A stretch of 33,454 nt of DNA from positions 1-33,454 of the forward strand of contig NZ_JAKEUQ010000034.1 of the NCBI RefSeq assembly GCF_022397955.1, in the 5' to 3' direction. Positions 24,859 to 33,206 of this stretch are shown here, one piece after another. Every line of letters begins with the position of its first letter. Position 1 is the first letter of the stretch. The notes beneath the pieces were generated by a model. It was given only the letters and a program-made list of their open reading frames with translations, was not told the DNA's origin and did no database searches. A program made the position numbers and the translations under genes. This stretch comes from Vibrio sp. Isolate32 (GTDB taxonomy: Bacteria > Pseudomonadota > Gammaproteobacteria > Enterobacterales > Vibrionaceae).

Positions 24859-25666
24859 ACTAACACGAACTGAAGCTGTGACTCAGTCAACGAGCGTGGA
24901 GGCTAGCACTGAACGTTCAAGTCAGATGAATTCCGTTATGCGTTTGCTTATCAGCAGCGTTGTGATTCTTGGCTTATGGCAGCTTGTGGTCGTTGTTTTC
25001 GAAATGCCAAGCTTCATTCTGCCAGCGCCTGCTGAAGTATTCCTCAAGCTAATTGAACGCTACGACGTGTTGTTCAAACATACCTGGGTGACCGCACAAG
25101 AGATCTTACTAGGGCTATTACTAGGTCTGACGATGGGGTTGTTTTTCGCCTTGCAGATGTTGATGTTTGACCCGTTAAAGCGCTGGCTGTTGCCGATCTT
25201 GATTGCTAGCCAAGCGATTCCTGTATTTGCGATCGCGCCTGTACTGATGTTGTGGCTTGGCTATGGTATCGCCTCAAAAGTAGTGATGGCGGCGATAATA
25301 ATTTTCTTCCCCGTGACTACCTGTTGTTATGACGGCCTGCGTAACACACCGACAGGATACCTTGACCTAGCTAAAACAATGGGTGCATCGAAATGGCAAC
25401 TGCTACGCCACATTCAATTTCCTGCTGCACTGCCAACATTGGCGTCAGGTATTCGTGTCGCTGTGGTTATCGCCCCTATTGGCGCGGTTGTTGGTGAGTG
25501 GGTAGGTTCGAGTGAAGGGCTAGGTTACCTAATGCTGCAAGCCAATGCGCGCATGATCATTGATGAGATGTTCGCGGCCTTGTTTATCTTGGCGGTGCTC
25601 TCTATCTCGCTCTATTTCATCACAGATAAATTACTCAAAAAAGCTATCCCTTGGGAGAACCAGTGA
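24851..25666 (+). CDS. thiX: ABC transporter permease, thiamin pyrimidine import (ThiX-like)
   Basis: A 271-aa inner-membrane permease with about six spans. After a polar start (TELTRTEAVTQSTSVEAS) come SSVVILGLWQLVVVVFEM and LPAPAEVFLKLIE. The EAA loop, where the ATPase docks, reads LDLAKTMGASKWQLLRHIQF. This is the SsuC/TauC/ThiX type. ATG 24851 overlaps the ATPase gene by eight bases and has GGAG seven bases upstream. An in-frame GTG at 24845 is an alternative. Confidence 0.88.
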   Translation: MTELTRTEAVTQSTSVEASTERSSQMNSVMRLLISSVVILGLWQLVVVVFEMPSFILPAPAEVFLKLIERYDVLFKHTWVTAQEILLGLLLGLTMGLFFALQMLMFDPLKRWLLPILIASQAIPVFAIAPVLMLWLGYGIASKVVMAAIIIFFPVTTCCYDGLRNTPTGYLDLAKTMGASKWQLLRHIQFPAALPTLASGIRVAVVIAPIGAVVGEWVGSSEGLGYLMLQANARMIIDEMFAALFILAVLSISLYFITDKLLKKAIPWENQ

Positions 25667-25680
25667 TGGTTCACTCAGCG

Positions 25681-25697
25681 CTGTTTATCTCAAACAG
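25681..25697 (+). other. Intercistronic hairpin between permease and binding protein genes
   Basis: CTGTTT-ATCTC-AAACAG is a perfect 6-bp hairpin in the only long gap of the operon. Such sites can stabilise the downstream binding-protein message or partly stop transcription. Function is inferred. Confidence 0.3.
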
Positions 25698-25757
25698 TAC
25701 CTCGTTAGATATTAGATCGACAAACACAATAATAATATTCAAAAGGAAAGGTTAACG

Positions 25758-26714
25758 ATGAAAAACACCAAATTGGTAGGTGCAGTGGCGCTGCTTGCTT
25801 CGCTGGTTTCAGGTCACACATTCGCGGATTCGGAACAGAAAAAACTGACACTGATGTTGGATTGGTTTGTAAACCCAAACCACGGCCCAGTAGTGATTGC
25901 TCAAGAGCGTGGTTATTTTGCAGATCAGGGCCTAGAGATTGAAATCCAAGAACCAGCGGACCCAAGCACGCCAGCAAAACTCGTTGCAGCAGGTAAGGTC
26001 GATCTCGCAGTAACTTACCAACCAAGTTTAACTATGGATGTGGCGGCAGGCTTGCCTTTGGTTCGTGCATCAACCCTAATCGCCACACCGCTGAACACGT
26101 TGATGGTGCTGGATAACGGCAAGAACGATTCGTTAGCGGACCTGAAAGGCAAGAAGATCGGTATCGCAATTGCGGGTAATGAAGAAGCGACGATCGGCAC
26201 CATGCTGGCTCAAGAAAATGTTGAGTTTACCGACGTTCAAACCATCAATGTAGGTTGGGCACTTTCGTCTTCACTGGCATCAGGCAAGGTAGACGCAATC
26301 TGGGGTGGCTTACGTAACTTCGAAACGAATCAACTAGCCCTTGAAGGCTATAAAGCCAAAGCATTCTTCCCAGAAGAGTATGGTGTGCCAGCTTACGATG
26401 AGTTGATCTTTGTGGCGAATGCAAAGAAACACGACGACGAAGCCATCAAAGCGTTCAACAAAGCACTGGAGCAAGCAATCACTTACATTGTGAACCACCC
26501 ACAAGACTCGTGGAGTGAGTTTGTAGCGTATTCACCAGATACGCTAAACAACGAGCTAAACCAACGCGCATGGAACGACACGCTGACTCGTTTTGCACTT
26601 CGTCCTTCAGCGGTAGACATGAAGCGTTACGATGATTACGCGCAGTTCATGTTCGACAAAGGCATTATAAATTCACTACCAAAAGCTGCTGATTACGTAC
26701 CGGCATTTGACTAA
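25758..26714 (+). CDS. thiY: ABC transporter substrate-binding protein, THI5/NMT1-like (ThiY)
   Basis: A 318-aa periplasmic protein with a signal peptide (MKNTKLVGAVALLASLVSGH, cut after TFA). The mature start LTLMLDWFVNPNHGPVVIAQ with HGP is the hallmark of the THI5/NMT1 binding-protein fold. Later YQPSLTMDVAAGLPLV and KKIGIAIAGNEEATIG are also typical. In bacteria such proteins bind N-formyl-4-amino-5-aminomethyl pyrimidine or HMP, which TenA and ThiD then process. GGAAAGG lies before the ATG. It follows the permease gene after 91 bases that hold a small hairpin. Confidence 0.9.
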   Translation: MKNTKLVGAVALLASLVSGHTFADSEQKKLTLMLDWFVNPNHGPVVIAQERGYFADQGLEIEIQEPADPSTPAKLVAAGKVDLAVTYQPSLTMDVAAGLPLVRASTLIATPLNTLMVLDNGKNDSLADLKGKKIGIAIAGNEEATIGTMLAQENVEFTDVQTINVGWALSSSLASGKVDAIWGGLRNFETNQLALEGYKAKAFFPEEYGVPAYDELIFVANAKKHDDEAIKAFNKALEQAITYIVNHPQDSWSEFVAYSPDTLNNELNQRAWNDTLTRFALRPSAVDMKRYDDYAQFMFDKGIINSLPKAADYVPAFD

Positions 26715-26722
26715 GGAATCTC

Positions 26723-27403
26723 ATGAAATATCAAGACTTAATTCAAGCTTGTCAGCAAGATTGGCAAGACTACACCGAGCATGATTTTGTTAAAACGCTG
26801 GCAAACAGCACTCTTGCTCAGCCGTGTTTTCTGCATTACTTGAAGCAAGATTTTCTGTTCTTAAAACAGTATGCCCGTGCTTATGCGTTGGCCATTTATA
26901 AGGCGAAAACCTTGGCTGATATGCGCCGTGCTCTGCCAAGTGTTCATGCTCTGTTAGATTCTGAAATTTCACACCATGTGACTTACTGTGGTCAGTGGGG
27001 ATTAACGGAATCTGATTTAGAAAACGAACCTGAAGATTTCGGCACAGTTGCTTACACGCGCTACGTTCTAGACGCGGGTATGACGGGTGGTCTTGTCGAT
27101 CTCTATGCGGCATTGGCTCCGTGTTCCATTGGTTATGCCGTAATTGGTAAAGCGCTTCTAGAAAGCAATGACACTGTTTTGGAAGGCAACCCATACGCAA
27201 GTTGGCTGCAGCTTTACGGTGGTGAAGAGTTCCAGTCTGCCGTGGCAACGGGTGCAGAGTATTTCAATCAGCTACTGGCTGAGATTGATATCAACAGCGA
27301 ACGCGGTCAGAACATCGTTCATATCTTCAAAACGGCAACACGTATGGAAGTGGCTTTTTGGCAGCAAGGTCTGAATGCACTTAATGACTCTACTGCGGCT
27401 TAA
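26723..27403 (+). CDS. tenA: TenA family aminopyrimidine aminohydrolase (thiaminase II)
   Basis: A 226-aa all-helical enzyme that hydrolyses amino-HMP, from thiamin breakdown, to HMP. The nucleophile is C134 in LAPCSIGYAVIG and the general acid is E209 in ATRMEVAFW, both at the standard places. HYLKQDFLFLKQYARAYA is the family N-terminal helix. It starts eight bases after the stop of the binding-protein gene, with AAGGA before the ATG. This fits a salvage route: import by ThiXYZ, deamination by TenA, then phosphorylation by ThiD. Confidence 0.92.
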   Translation: MKYQDLIQACQQDWQDYTEHDFVKTLANSTLAQPCFLHYLKQDFLFLKQYARAYALAIYKAKTLADMRRALPSVHALLDSEISHHVTYCGQWGLTESDLENEPEDFGTVAYTRYVLDAGMTGGLVDLYAALAPCSIGYAVIGKALLESNDTVLEGNPYASWLQLYGGEEFQSAVATGAEYFNQLLAEIDINSERGQNIVHIFKTATRMEVAFWQQGLNALNDSTAA

Positions 27404-27432
27404 GAGCGACTTTCACGAATAAGGATTAATCC

Positions 27433-28218
27433 ATGCTAACTGAACAAATCATTCAATCGCTACGCGCAGTGCGAAAGCAAAAACCACTGGTTGTGAACAT
27501 TACCAACTACGTAGTGATGAACAATACGGCCAATGCTTTGTTAGCGATTGGTGCTTCGCCTATCATGGCACATTCGCAACAAGAGCTTGCGGAGATGATG
27601 TCATTCTCTGGTGCCTTGGTGATCAACATTGGCACGATCGACAGTGCATGGACGCCAAGAATGTGCTTCGCGGTTGAACAAGCTAACGCGAACAACAAGG
27701 TTGTGGTGCTAGACCCTGTGGGTTGTGGTGCAAGCATGCTGCGTACCGAGACTTCTCGTCAAATCGCACGTTTAGCGGATAAGTTAATCATTCGCGGTAA
27801 CGCGTCTGAGATTATTGCATTAGCGGGCGAGCAAGCGCAGAGCAAAGGTGTGGATGCGCTTGATAGCAGTGATGCTGCGTTAGGTGCTGCACAGTGCTTA
27901 GTCGCTAAATACGGTGCAAATGTGGTGATTTCAGGCGAGACGGATTACATTGTCACCAAAAACAGCGTGGTGACGTTAAACAATGGACACCAAATGATGC
28001 CGTATGTTACTGGCATGGGTTGTACCTTAACCGCATTGACGGGCGCATTTGCTGCTGTTGGTGATGAAAGCGGTTTGGCTGCGGCGGCGGTATTAGGTGT
28101 GGTTGGTGAAATTGCTGCTGAGAACTCTCGCGGCCCAGGTAGCTTGCAAATGAACTTACTTGATGAGCTGTATCAGTTAGACGAAGAGACTCTGATTCAA
28201 CGTTTGAAGATTCAGTAG
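27433..28218 (+). CDS. thiM: Hydroxyethylthiazole kinase ThiM
   Basis: A 261-aa ribokinase-like enzyme that phosphorylates the thiazole moiety of thiamin. Marks: PLVVNITNYVVMNNTANALL, GASPIMAHSQQELAEM, VVLDPVGCGAS with the conserved Cys, IIRGNASEI and VTGMGCTLTALTGA, which holds the catalytic Cys/Gly anion hole. AAGGATTAA precedes the ATG. It is the last gene of the riboswitch-led operon, and a strong terminator follows. Confidence 0.94.
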   Translation: MLTEQIIQSLRAVRKQKPLVVNITNYVVMNNTANALLAIGASPIMAHSQQELAEMMSFSGALVINIGTIDSAWTPRMCFAVEQANANNKVVVLDPVGCGASMLRTETSRQIARLADKLIIRGNASEIIALAGEQAQSKGVDALDSSDAALGAAQCLVAKYGANVVISGETDYIVTKNSVVTLNNGHQMMPYVTGMGCTLTALTGAFAAVGDESGLAAAAVLGVVGEIAAENSRGPGSLQMNLLDELYQLDEETLIQRLKIQ

Positions 28219-28275
28219 GGTTCATCTACATCTAAGCAATCAGTTAGAAGCCTAACTTAAACGCTTTAGTCAAAG

Positions 28276-28306
28276 AAAAGCCCCCGGCCTGTGTAGGGGG
28301 CTTTTT
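28276..28306 (+). terminator. Terminator of the thi operon
   Basis: AAAAGCCCCC pairs with GGGGGCTTTT across a ten-base loop and ends in T5. It closes the operon before the convergent chemoreceptor gene and can act in both directions. Confidence 0.9.
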
Positions 28307-28347
28307 ATTGTTGGCTTGGAGCTGTGCCGAGTATATAGATTAGCTGA

Positions 28348-30291
28348 CTAGGTTCTAAATCGGTTCACTTGGCTCTCTAGGTGGTGAGCAACTTCGGTTA
28401 AGTCGCTTGCTGCACCTGAAATGCTGCTGACTGACTCTTGGTTACTTTGCGCGATGGTATTCGCACCTTGCGCATTTTCACCCAGTGATTTGGTAAGACG
28501 ATCCTGCTCATCAACCGACACCGCGATTTGGCTATTGGCTTGGTTCAGATCTTGGATGTGTTGGTTAATTACATGTAAGTTCTGAGAAGCTTGCTGCGCC
28601 TGCGTTGAAGCGTCTGAAACCGTGCTGTGGCTCTCTTTGATAGACTCTAACGCATCTTTAGCGCCACGTTGTAGTGAGGTTATGAGCTCATCAATTTGGC
28701 TAGCAGAGTCTTGGGTGCGTTTAGCGAGCGTTCTTACTTCGTCTGCGACTACGGCAAATCCACGACCTTGTTCGCCTGCGCGAGCTGCTTCAATTGCGGC
28801 ATTCAGCGCGAGAAGGTTGGTTTGCTCTGATACGCCTTTGATTACTTCCAGTATTGCGCCAATGTTCATCGACTCTTTATGTAGGTCGGTCACTTTCCGG
28901 CTGCTGACCTGCATGCTTTCATCGGCACTACCAATTTCATGCAGTGTCTTGTCTACTTCTTTCAGGCCCATTGCGACATTCTCGGTGGCTTGGTTCGCTA
29001 CTTGAGAGGCGTGGTTAGCGCTTGAAGCAATTTCTGATGTGCTAGAAGCCAGTTGGTCAACCGCGGATGAGATGTTCATCATTTCACTATTCAACTGTAT
29101 TGCGTTGGTCGAGCTGTTATTGGTCACTTGATTAAGTGATTCAGACATCTCGCCAATACGCACACTAGAGCGGTTCACTTGGCCTACGATATCGCGCAGA
29201 GATTCAGTGGTGATCTCCATGTTCGTTAGTAGCTCGCCAATCTCGTTCTTACTCTCAATGTTTACTTCAACATTCAGGTTACCTTGAGAAAGCTCATTGG
29301 TGATCTGTTTAACTTGTGCGATGCCTTTGGTGATAGAACGAGTCACCAACACGGCGCTCGTCATTCCGATAACCAAGGCGACACCAGTGAGCAAGATGAT
29401 GATCTGAATCGAGCGCTTTTCACTGGCTTGCAGCTCTGGAGTTAGCGCTTGTTTCTGTTGTTCGAGAATACTCTGAGCATCCGCGACCGTAATCGCTAAG
29501 CTATCACCAATCGAGGATAGGGTAGCGGTTCTTTGAGTGTTCTCTAGCATCTGTTGATGAACTTGTTCAAAGCCTTTCGCATAGGCTTCACGCTGGTTAG
29601 AGAAGTCTTCAATCAGTTCGCTTTGGTAAGGCGAGGATTTCAGAGACTCAATATCACCTTCGATACCTGGTAGAGCATATTCAAAGATATCTTTACCCGC
29701 TTCGTAGGTTTTGAGGTCGTTGTTGTTCGAGTAGCTAATAACCGCGATCTTAGCTGCGAGGAAGTTTTCCATTAGCATACCCGCGTACAAGCTCGCGTTT
29801 GGATCGTTGTTATTGTAAGACTCATACAACAAGCTCTGCGCGGCTTTTAGCGCGTTAGTCTCTCTTTTGACCATCTCAACATTTACGAGCTGGTCGATCA
29901 TTAGCTGGCTCTGCTTCATTGAGCCATAAGCAGTATCAAAGGCGGCAACGCTGTCTTGGACCAGTTGTAAGCTTGATAGGCTGTCAGTGTTAGTGGTGGT
30001 TTCGATTAAGTTATTGAGCAGATCATCGATCGCCAATTTGCTGGATTGATAATTCGCTTCATATTGCTCATCCAATGACTCTAAGTAATGTTCAGAGGCT
30101 AAACGCATCTGAAGAAAGTGCACTTGAATGTTGCCAGACTGAGTCGCTTTGTGGCTGAGTTTGCTGTACTCGCGAAAGCCGTTCGACAAGGTTTGAATGC
30201 CTTTGTAGCTCACAAGGCCTGAAATGACGAAAAAGAGCAAGCAGATGGCAAACCCCAGCTTGATCTTAAGCGCTATAGAAAGGTGGCGCAT
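28348..30291 (-). CDS. Methyl-accepting chemotaxis protein with an HBM-like sensor
   Basis: A 647-aa transmembrane chemoreceptor. TM1 is LGFAICLLFFVISGLVSY (about 12-30). The periplasmic part of about 260 residues is long and helical, like the helical bimodular (HBM) sensor of McpS. TM2 is IIILLTGVALVIGMTSAVLV, followed by HAMP (RSITKGIAQVKQITNELSQG) and the signalling helices. The hairpin tip EQTNLLALNAAIEAARAGEQ is intact. The C-terminus has no NWETF-type tail. HBM receptors often sense organic acids or purines; the ligand here is unknown. The gene stands between thiM and thiE, oriented against them. Confidence 0.93.
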   Translation of the reverse strand: MRHLSIALKIKLGFAICLLFFVISGLVSYKGIQTLSNGFREYSKLSHKATQSGNIQVHFLQMRLASEHYLESLDEQYEANYQSSKLAIDDLLNNLIETTTNTDSLSSLQLVQDSVAAFDTAYGSMKQSQLMIDQLVNVEMVKRETNALKAAQSLLYESYNNNDPNASLYAGMLMENFLAAKIAVISYSNNNDLKTYEAGKDIFEYALPGIEGDIESLKSSPYQSELIEDFSNQREAYAKGFEQVHQQMLENTQRTATLSSIGDSLAITVADAQSILEQQKQALTPELQASEKRSIQIIILLTGVALVIGMTSAVLVTRSITKGIAQVKQITNELSQGNLNVEVNIESKNEIGELLTNMEITTESLRDIVGQVNRSSVRIGEMSESLNQVTNNSSTNAIQLNSEMMNISSAVDQLASSTSEIASSANHASQVANQATENVAMGLKEVDKTLHEIGSADESMQVSSRKVTDLHKESMNIGAILEVIKGVSEQTNLLALNAAIEAARAGEQGRGFAVVADEVRTLAKRTQDSASQIDELITSLQRGAKDALESIKESHSTVSDASTQAQQASQNLHVINQHIQDLNQANSQIAVSVDEQDRLTKSLGENAQGANTIAQSNQESVSSISGAASDLTEVAHHLESQVNRFRT

Positions 30292-30552
30292 AACTATCCC
30301 TATATTTACCTAATTCCTTCATTTTGGAGTATTCCATAAAACTGTGTATCGGGCATGCTCAAAGTGAATAGTTTGTGTAATAAGTAACGCTTTAGTTAAG
30401 AAGTTCAGATTTTTTGATATGCTTTCAACGAGTTGCGTATTTGGTCTGTTCGTTTTACGTAAAGGTTTTAGTATTAACTCCCATGCATAGGAGGCGATTT
30501 ATCGGTAAAATAGCATAACATCAATTATAGAAATCGATTTAAAAGGAATGGT

Positions 30553-31170
30553 ATGAACCCTTACAAGCTCTACTTGGTTACCGACGACCAACAAGATTTA
30601 GAAACGCTTAAGTTTGTGGTTGAAAAAGCGGTCGCTGGTGGCGTTACTATGGTTCAAGTAAGAGAGAAGCACGGAGATGTAAGAGCCTTCATTGAGCGTG
30701 CAGAAGCCGTTAAATCAGTTTTAATTGGAACGGGCGTGCCTCTGATCATTAATGATCGAGTTGATGTAGCATTAGCTGTGGATGCCGATGGTTTGCACTT
30801 AGGGCAATCGGATATGCCTGCAACCATAGCCCGCAAGCTGATTGGTTCAGACAAGATTCTTGGTTTATCGATTGAGACTGAACAGCAGTTACAAGAAGCT
30901 GATGATTTGTCAATAGATTACATCGGCCTTAGCGCACTGTTTGAGACTCAGACTAAAACAAATCTGAAGAAGCATTGGGGTTACGAAGGGATTAAGTTGG
31001 CGTTGGAAACAACCAAGTTGCCGATTGTCGGTATTGGTGGCATTAACAAGTCTAATATCCCGCAGCTGGTTGAGACTGGTATCCACGGCTTAGCGCTAGT
31101 ATCTGCAATCTGTCACGCTGAAGACCCTAAAAAGGCGACGCAAGACTTGCTAAATCTGATGGGAGAATGA
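30553..31170 (+). CDS. thiE: Thiamin-phosphate synthase ThiE
   Basis: A 205-aa TIM-barrel enzyme that joins HMP-PP and thiazole phosphate. Marks: VAGGVTMVQVREKHGDV, PLIINDRVDVALAVDADGLH and LGQSDMPA at the front, and IVGIGGINKSNIPQL late. The pyrophosphate loop reads YIGLSALFETQTKTNLKKHW, where many ThiE have GPxFxTxTK; this looks like a known gamma-proteobacterial subtype rather than a damaged site. AAGGA lies before the ATG. It is separated from the thi operon by the chemoreceptor gene, and no riboswitch pattern is visible in 30292-30552, so its control differs. A 16-bp palindrome follows. Confidence 0.92.
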   Translation: MNPYKLYLVTDDQQDLETLKFVVEKAVAGGVTMVQVREKHGDVRAFIERAEAVKSVLIGTGVPLIINDRVDVALAVDADGLHLGQSDMPATIARKLIGSDKILGLSIETEQQLQEADDLSIDYIGLSALFETQTKTNLKKHWGYEGIKLALETTKLPIVGIGGINKSNIPQLVETGIHGLALVSAICHAEDPKKATQDLLNLMGE

Positions 31171-31180
31171 GTTTGTAGCG

Positions 31181-31218
31181 ACTAGAAAACAAATGAAGCG
31201 AGTCATTTGTTTTCTAGT
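31181..31218 (+). terminator. Long perfect hairpin after thiE
   Basis: ACTAGAAAACAAATGA, loop AGCGAG, then its exact inverse complement: a 16-bp stem with a U-rich second arm. Probably a terminator, usable from both sides. Confidence 0.7.
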
Positions 31219-31269
31219 TAGCGCGTATGAAAGCGATTAAGGGAGTTTCAGCTGAAGATAGGGACTATC

Positions 31270-31614
31270 TTACTGAATACATAGAGCAACGGTGCCGATG
31301 ATCATCAGAGCGATCGCTGCGTACCAACCGTATTGCGAGGTTTTATCGGCCACAAAAATCTTGATGTAATTGATTTCTTCATGTGCCATCGCAATAAAGT
31401 CGGTGTAGTTAATGGATAACTCGCGACTTGTTTCTTTTAAGTCATTTTGTAATTTGTTGAAAGCCTCATCGATGAAGCCTTTTGTTTCCGAAGCTGACGG
31501 CGTTGCAGCCATAGTTAGGCTGTTCCAAACCGCCATACGCGATTCATATTCACTTTCACTGACACAATTAAGTACGCGTAAATCATACTCTCGTTTGTTA
31601 CGCTCTTTACCCAT
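31270..31614 (-). CDS. C-terminally membrane-anchored unknown protein
   Basis: A 114-aa protein from ATG 31614, which has CTGAGAAA upstream; a GTG at 31647 is an in-frame alternative but has a poor site. The first 90 residues are polar and helical (KGFIDEAFNKLQNDLKETSR). The last 20 are hydrophobic (YGWYAAIALMIIGTVALCIQ), a tail anchor in the inner membrane. No family recognised. It is convergent with thiE, with the palindrome at 31181-31218 between. Confidence 0.65.
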   Translation of the reverse strand: MGKERNKREYDLRVLNCVSESEYESRMAVWNSLTMAATPSASETKGFIDEAFNKLQNDLKETSRELSINYTDFIAMAHEEINYIKIFVADKTSQYGWYAAIALMIIGTVALCIQ

Positions 31615-32163
31615 TTTCTCAGGGCAAATGTTTCTTAAAACGTTCACGACAAATTTTCCAAAAGGTTCATTTAGATATAAAAAAGTACTCGAAGAGCACT
31701 CATAAACTGGGGCGAATTAGATTCAAAAAGTGATCTATTTGAAACCGGCATAAGCGCCTGCAAGGCAGAGCGTTTATCTGGGAGGTTTGAAGTTGGGTCA
31801 GTGTTGTTAAAGAGCGATTTGGGTCTGTCAAAACTCATTTGAAAAGATAAACCCGTTGGGATCGCAGTGTAATTAGGTCACTTTTGGACATCAACTAGGG
31901 TGTTTTATCCAGACGACAAAGATATTTATCAACAAGATAAGCAGACATGAGTTCGAGCATTCTGGGTTCGCAGATCTGATCTGGCGGTTCAGTAAAACTT
32001 TAGCAGGGCTTTCACCGTTAAGCATTGGCCATTAACTATTTGTTTATTCCTTACTTTGATTAGTAGGCTCGGTTGGTAAGCTCATGTGTTGAGCCGTTTA
32101 TTCTGCTATATTTACCAAGGTGAAAAACTAAAATTATTCAATGGAATAAGTGCAGAGGAAAGG
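31615..32163. other. Gene-free region between the anchored protein and the AraC regulator
   Basis: About 550 bases. Apart from the boxA-like motif, no RNA gene, repeat or coding frame is convincing. A possible leader start (TTG 32086) of the regulator is in frame, but the good ribosome-binding site is at 32164. It must hold the divergent promoters. Confidence 0.4.
31804..31815 (-). other. boxA-like motif
   Basis: On the minus strand, GCTCTTTAACAA matches the rRNA antitermination boxA core. A TTGACA lies 10 bases upstream on the same strand (31826-31831). There is no rRNA or tRNA gene nearby. It may be a relic or coincidence. Confidence 0.3.
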
Positions 32164-33162
32164 ATGCCCAATACCCCTCAAATGACGGTTGTAGATAAGA
32201 AAGAAGTCGAGCTCTTTGCGGAACTGTTTAAACATATCGATGGTGACATCTACACTCTAATACGCAGTGCCAAAGTCCCCAATGATATTCTCACCAGCAA
32301 CGACCATTATGATTATCTCCCAGAGACGACCATAAAAAATGTGGTCAAAATTATGGGCGAGTCGGCGTCGAGAGAAGAGTTTTCGTTGTTTATATGGAGC
32401 TTTTGTAAGCAAACCTATGTATCAAGGTTTGTAGCGAAGCTGAGTCAGCAAGACTCATTAAAAAGTGCGCTCGACCAATTTGGTGAGCAGTTGAAGCTGG
32501 TATCAAACGGTGCGAATGTCTATACCAAACAATCTGGGGGGAAGTGGTGGTTTGTTAGAGAGAAGCCATTCACCAATGCACCTTGGTTTGAATTCGCTGA
32601 GCTGTTCTCTGTTATTTTTATTAATGAGTTGCTTTCTGTATTAACACAAGGGCGTTGGAAGCCGTCTGAGGTCGGTATTCAAAGCAGCGATCTCGAATGT
32701 TTTAAATCTCTTCCACAAATGGGCAGTGCTCAGTTTTATACACATAGACCCGTTACTGCTTTTGAGATCGCAGAAGAGCTTATGCTTGCGCCGATTGTGT
32801 TGCCTAAAGCTCCTCTTGTTCTTGAATCCAACGCTCCTTTGCCTAGCTCTTTCTTAATTGCCTTTAAGCTTGTCATTAAACCGTATCTCACTATGGGAAA
32901 GCTCCCGATTAGTCTCGCTTCTGAAATCTTGAACATGCATGTCAGGACTATCCAACGCCGTTTGGAGCATGAAGGAGTCGTCTACAAAACTCTGATAGAA
33001 GAGATGGTATTGGAGCAAGTATTGGAATTGCTTAAGCAGCCAGATTTGTCGATTACGCAAGTAGGGGCACAGATGGGCTATTCCGATTCATCTCACTTCA
33101 CTCGTGCGTTTAAGCGTCAAATGAACATGACGCCAAGACAGTACCGCAAAGAACACAGTTAA
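32164..33162 (+). CDS. AraC-family transcriptional regulator
   Basis: A 332-aa regulator. AGAGGAAAGG stands directly before ATG 32164, so this start is preferred to the upstream in-frame TTG at 32086. The N-terminal 230 residues resemble the arabinose-binding-like domain of the OruR/ArgR-type AraC regulators (FAELFKHIDGDIYTLIRSA). The C-terminal two-HTH domain is clear: LPISLASEILNMHVRTIQRR with first helix-turn-helix, then ITQVGAQMGYSDSSHFTRAF and FKRQMNMTPRQYRKEH. The target is unknown. An IS3 element begins 45 bases after the stop. Confidence 0.88.
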   Translation: MPNTPQMTVVDKKEVELFAELFKHIDGDIYTLIRSAKVPNDILTSNDHYDYLPETTIKNVVKIMGESASREEFSLFIWSFCKQTYVSRFVAKLSQQDSLKSALDQFGEQLKLVSNGANVYTKQSGGKWWFVREKPFTNAPWFEFAELFSVIFINELLSVLTQGRWKPSEVGIQSSDLECFKSLPQMGSAQFYTHRPVTAFEIAEELMLAPIVLPKAPLVLESNAPLPSSFLIAFKLVIKPYLTMGKLPISLASEILNMHVRTIQRRLEHEGVVYKTLIEEMVLEQVLELLKQPDLSITQVGAQMGYSDSSHFTRAFKRQMNMTPRQYRKEHS

Positions 33163-33206
33163 AGTCCGCAAGTCGGAGCTCGAAGATATCAGGGAAATCA
33201 ACTAAC

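Noticed and set aside
26790..27248. 152-codon minus-strand frame inside tenA
   Set aside because: Antisense to a clear TenA gene; Pro/His/Arg-rich composition is typical of a shadow frame.
28622..29005. 127-codon plus-strand frame inside the chemoreceptor gene
   Set aside because: Antisense to the signalling hairpin, the best conserved part of the receptor; Ser/Ala-rich shadow.
30292..30552. Second TPP riboswitch before thiE
   Set aside because: No CTGAGA or ACCTGAT-type segments are present.
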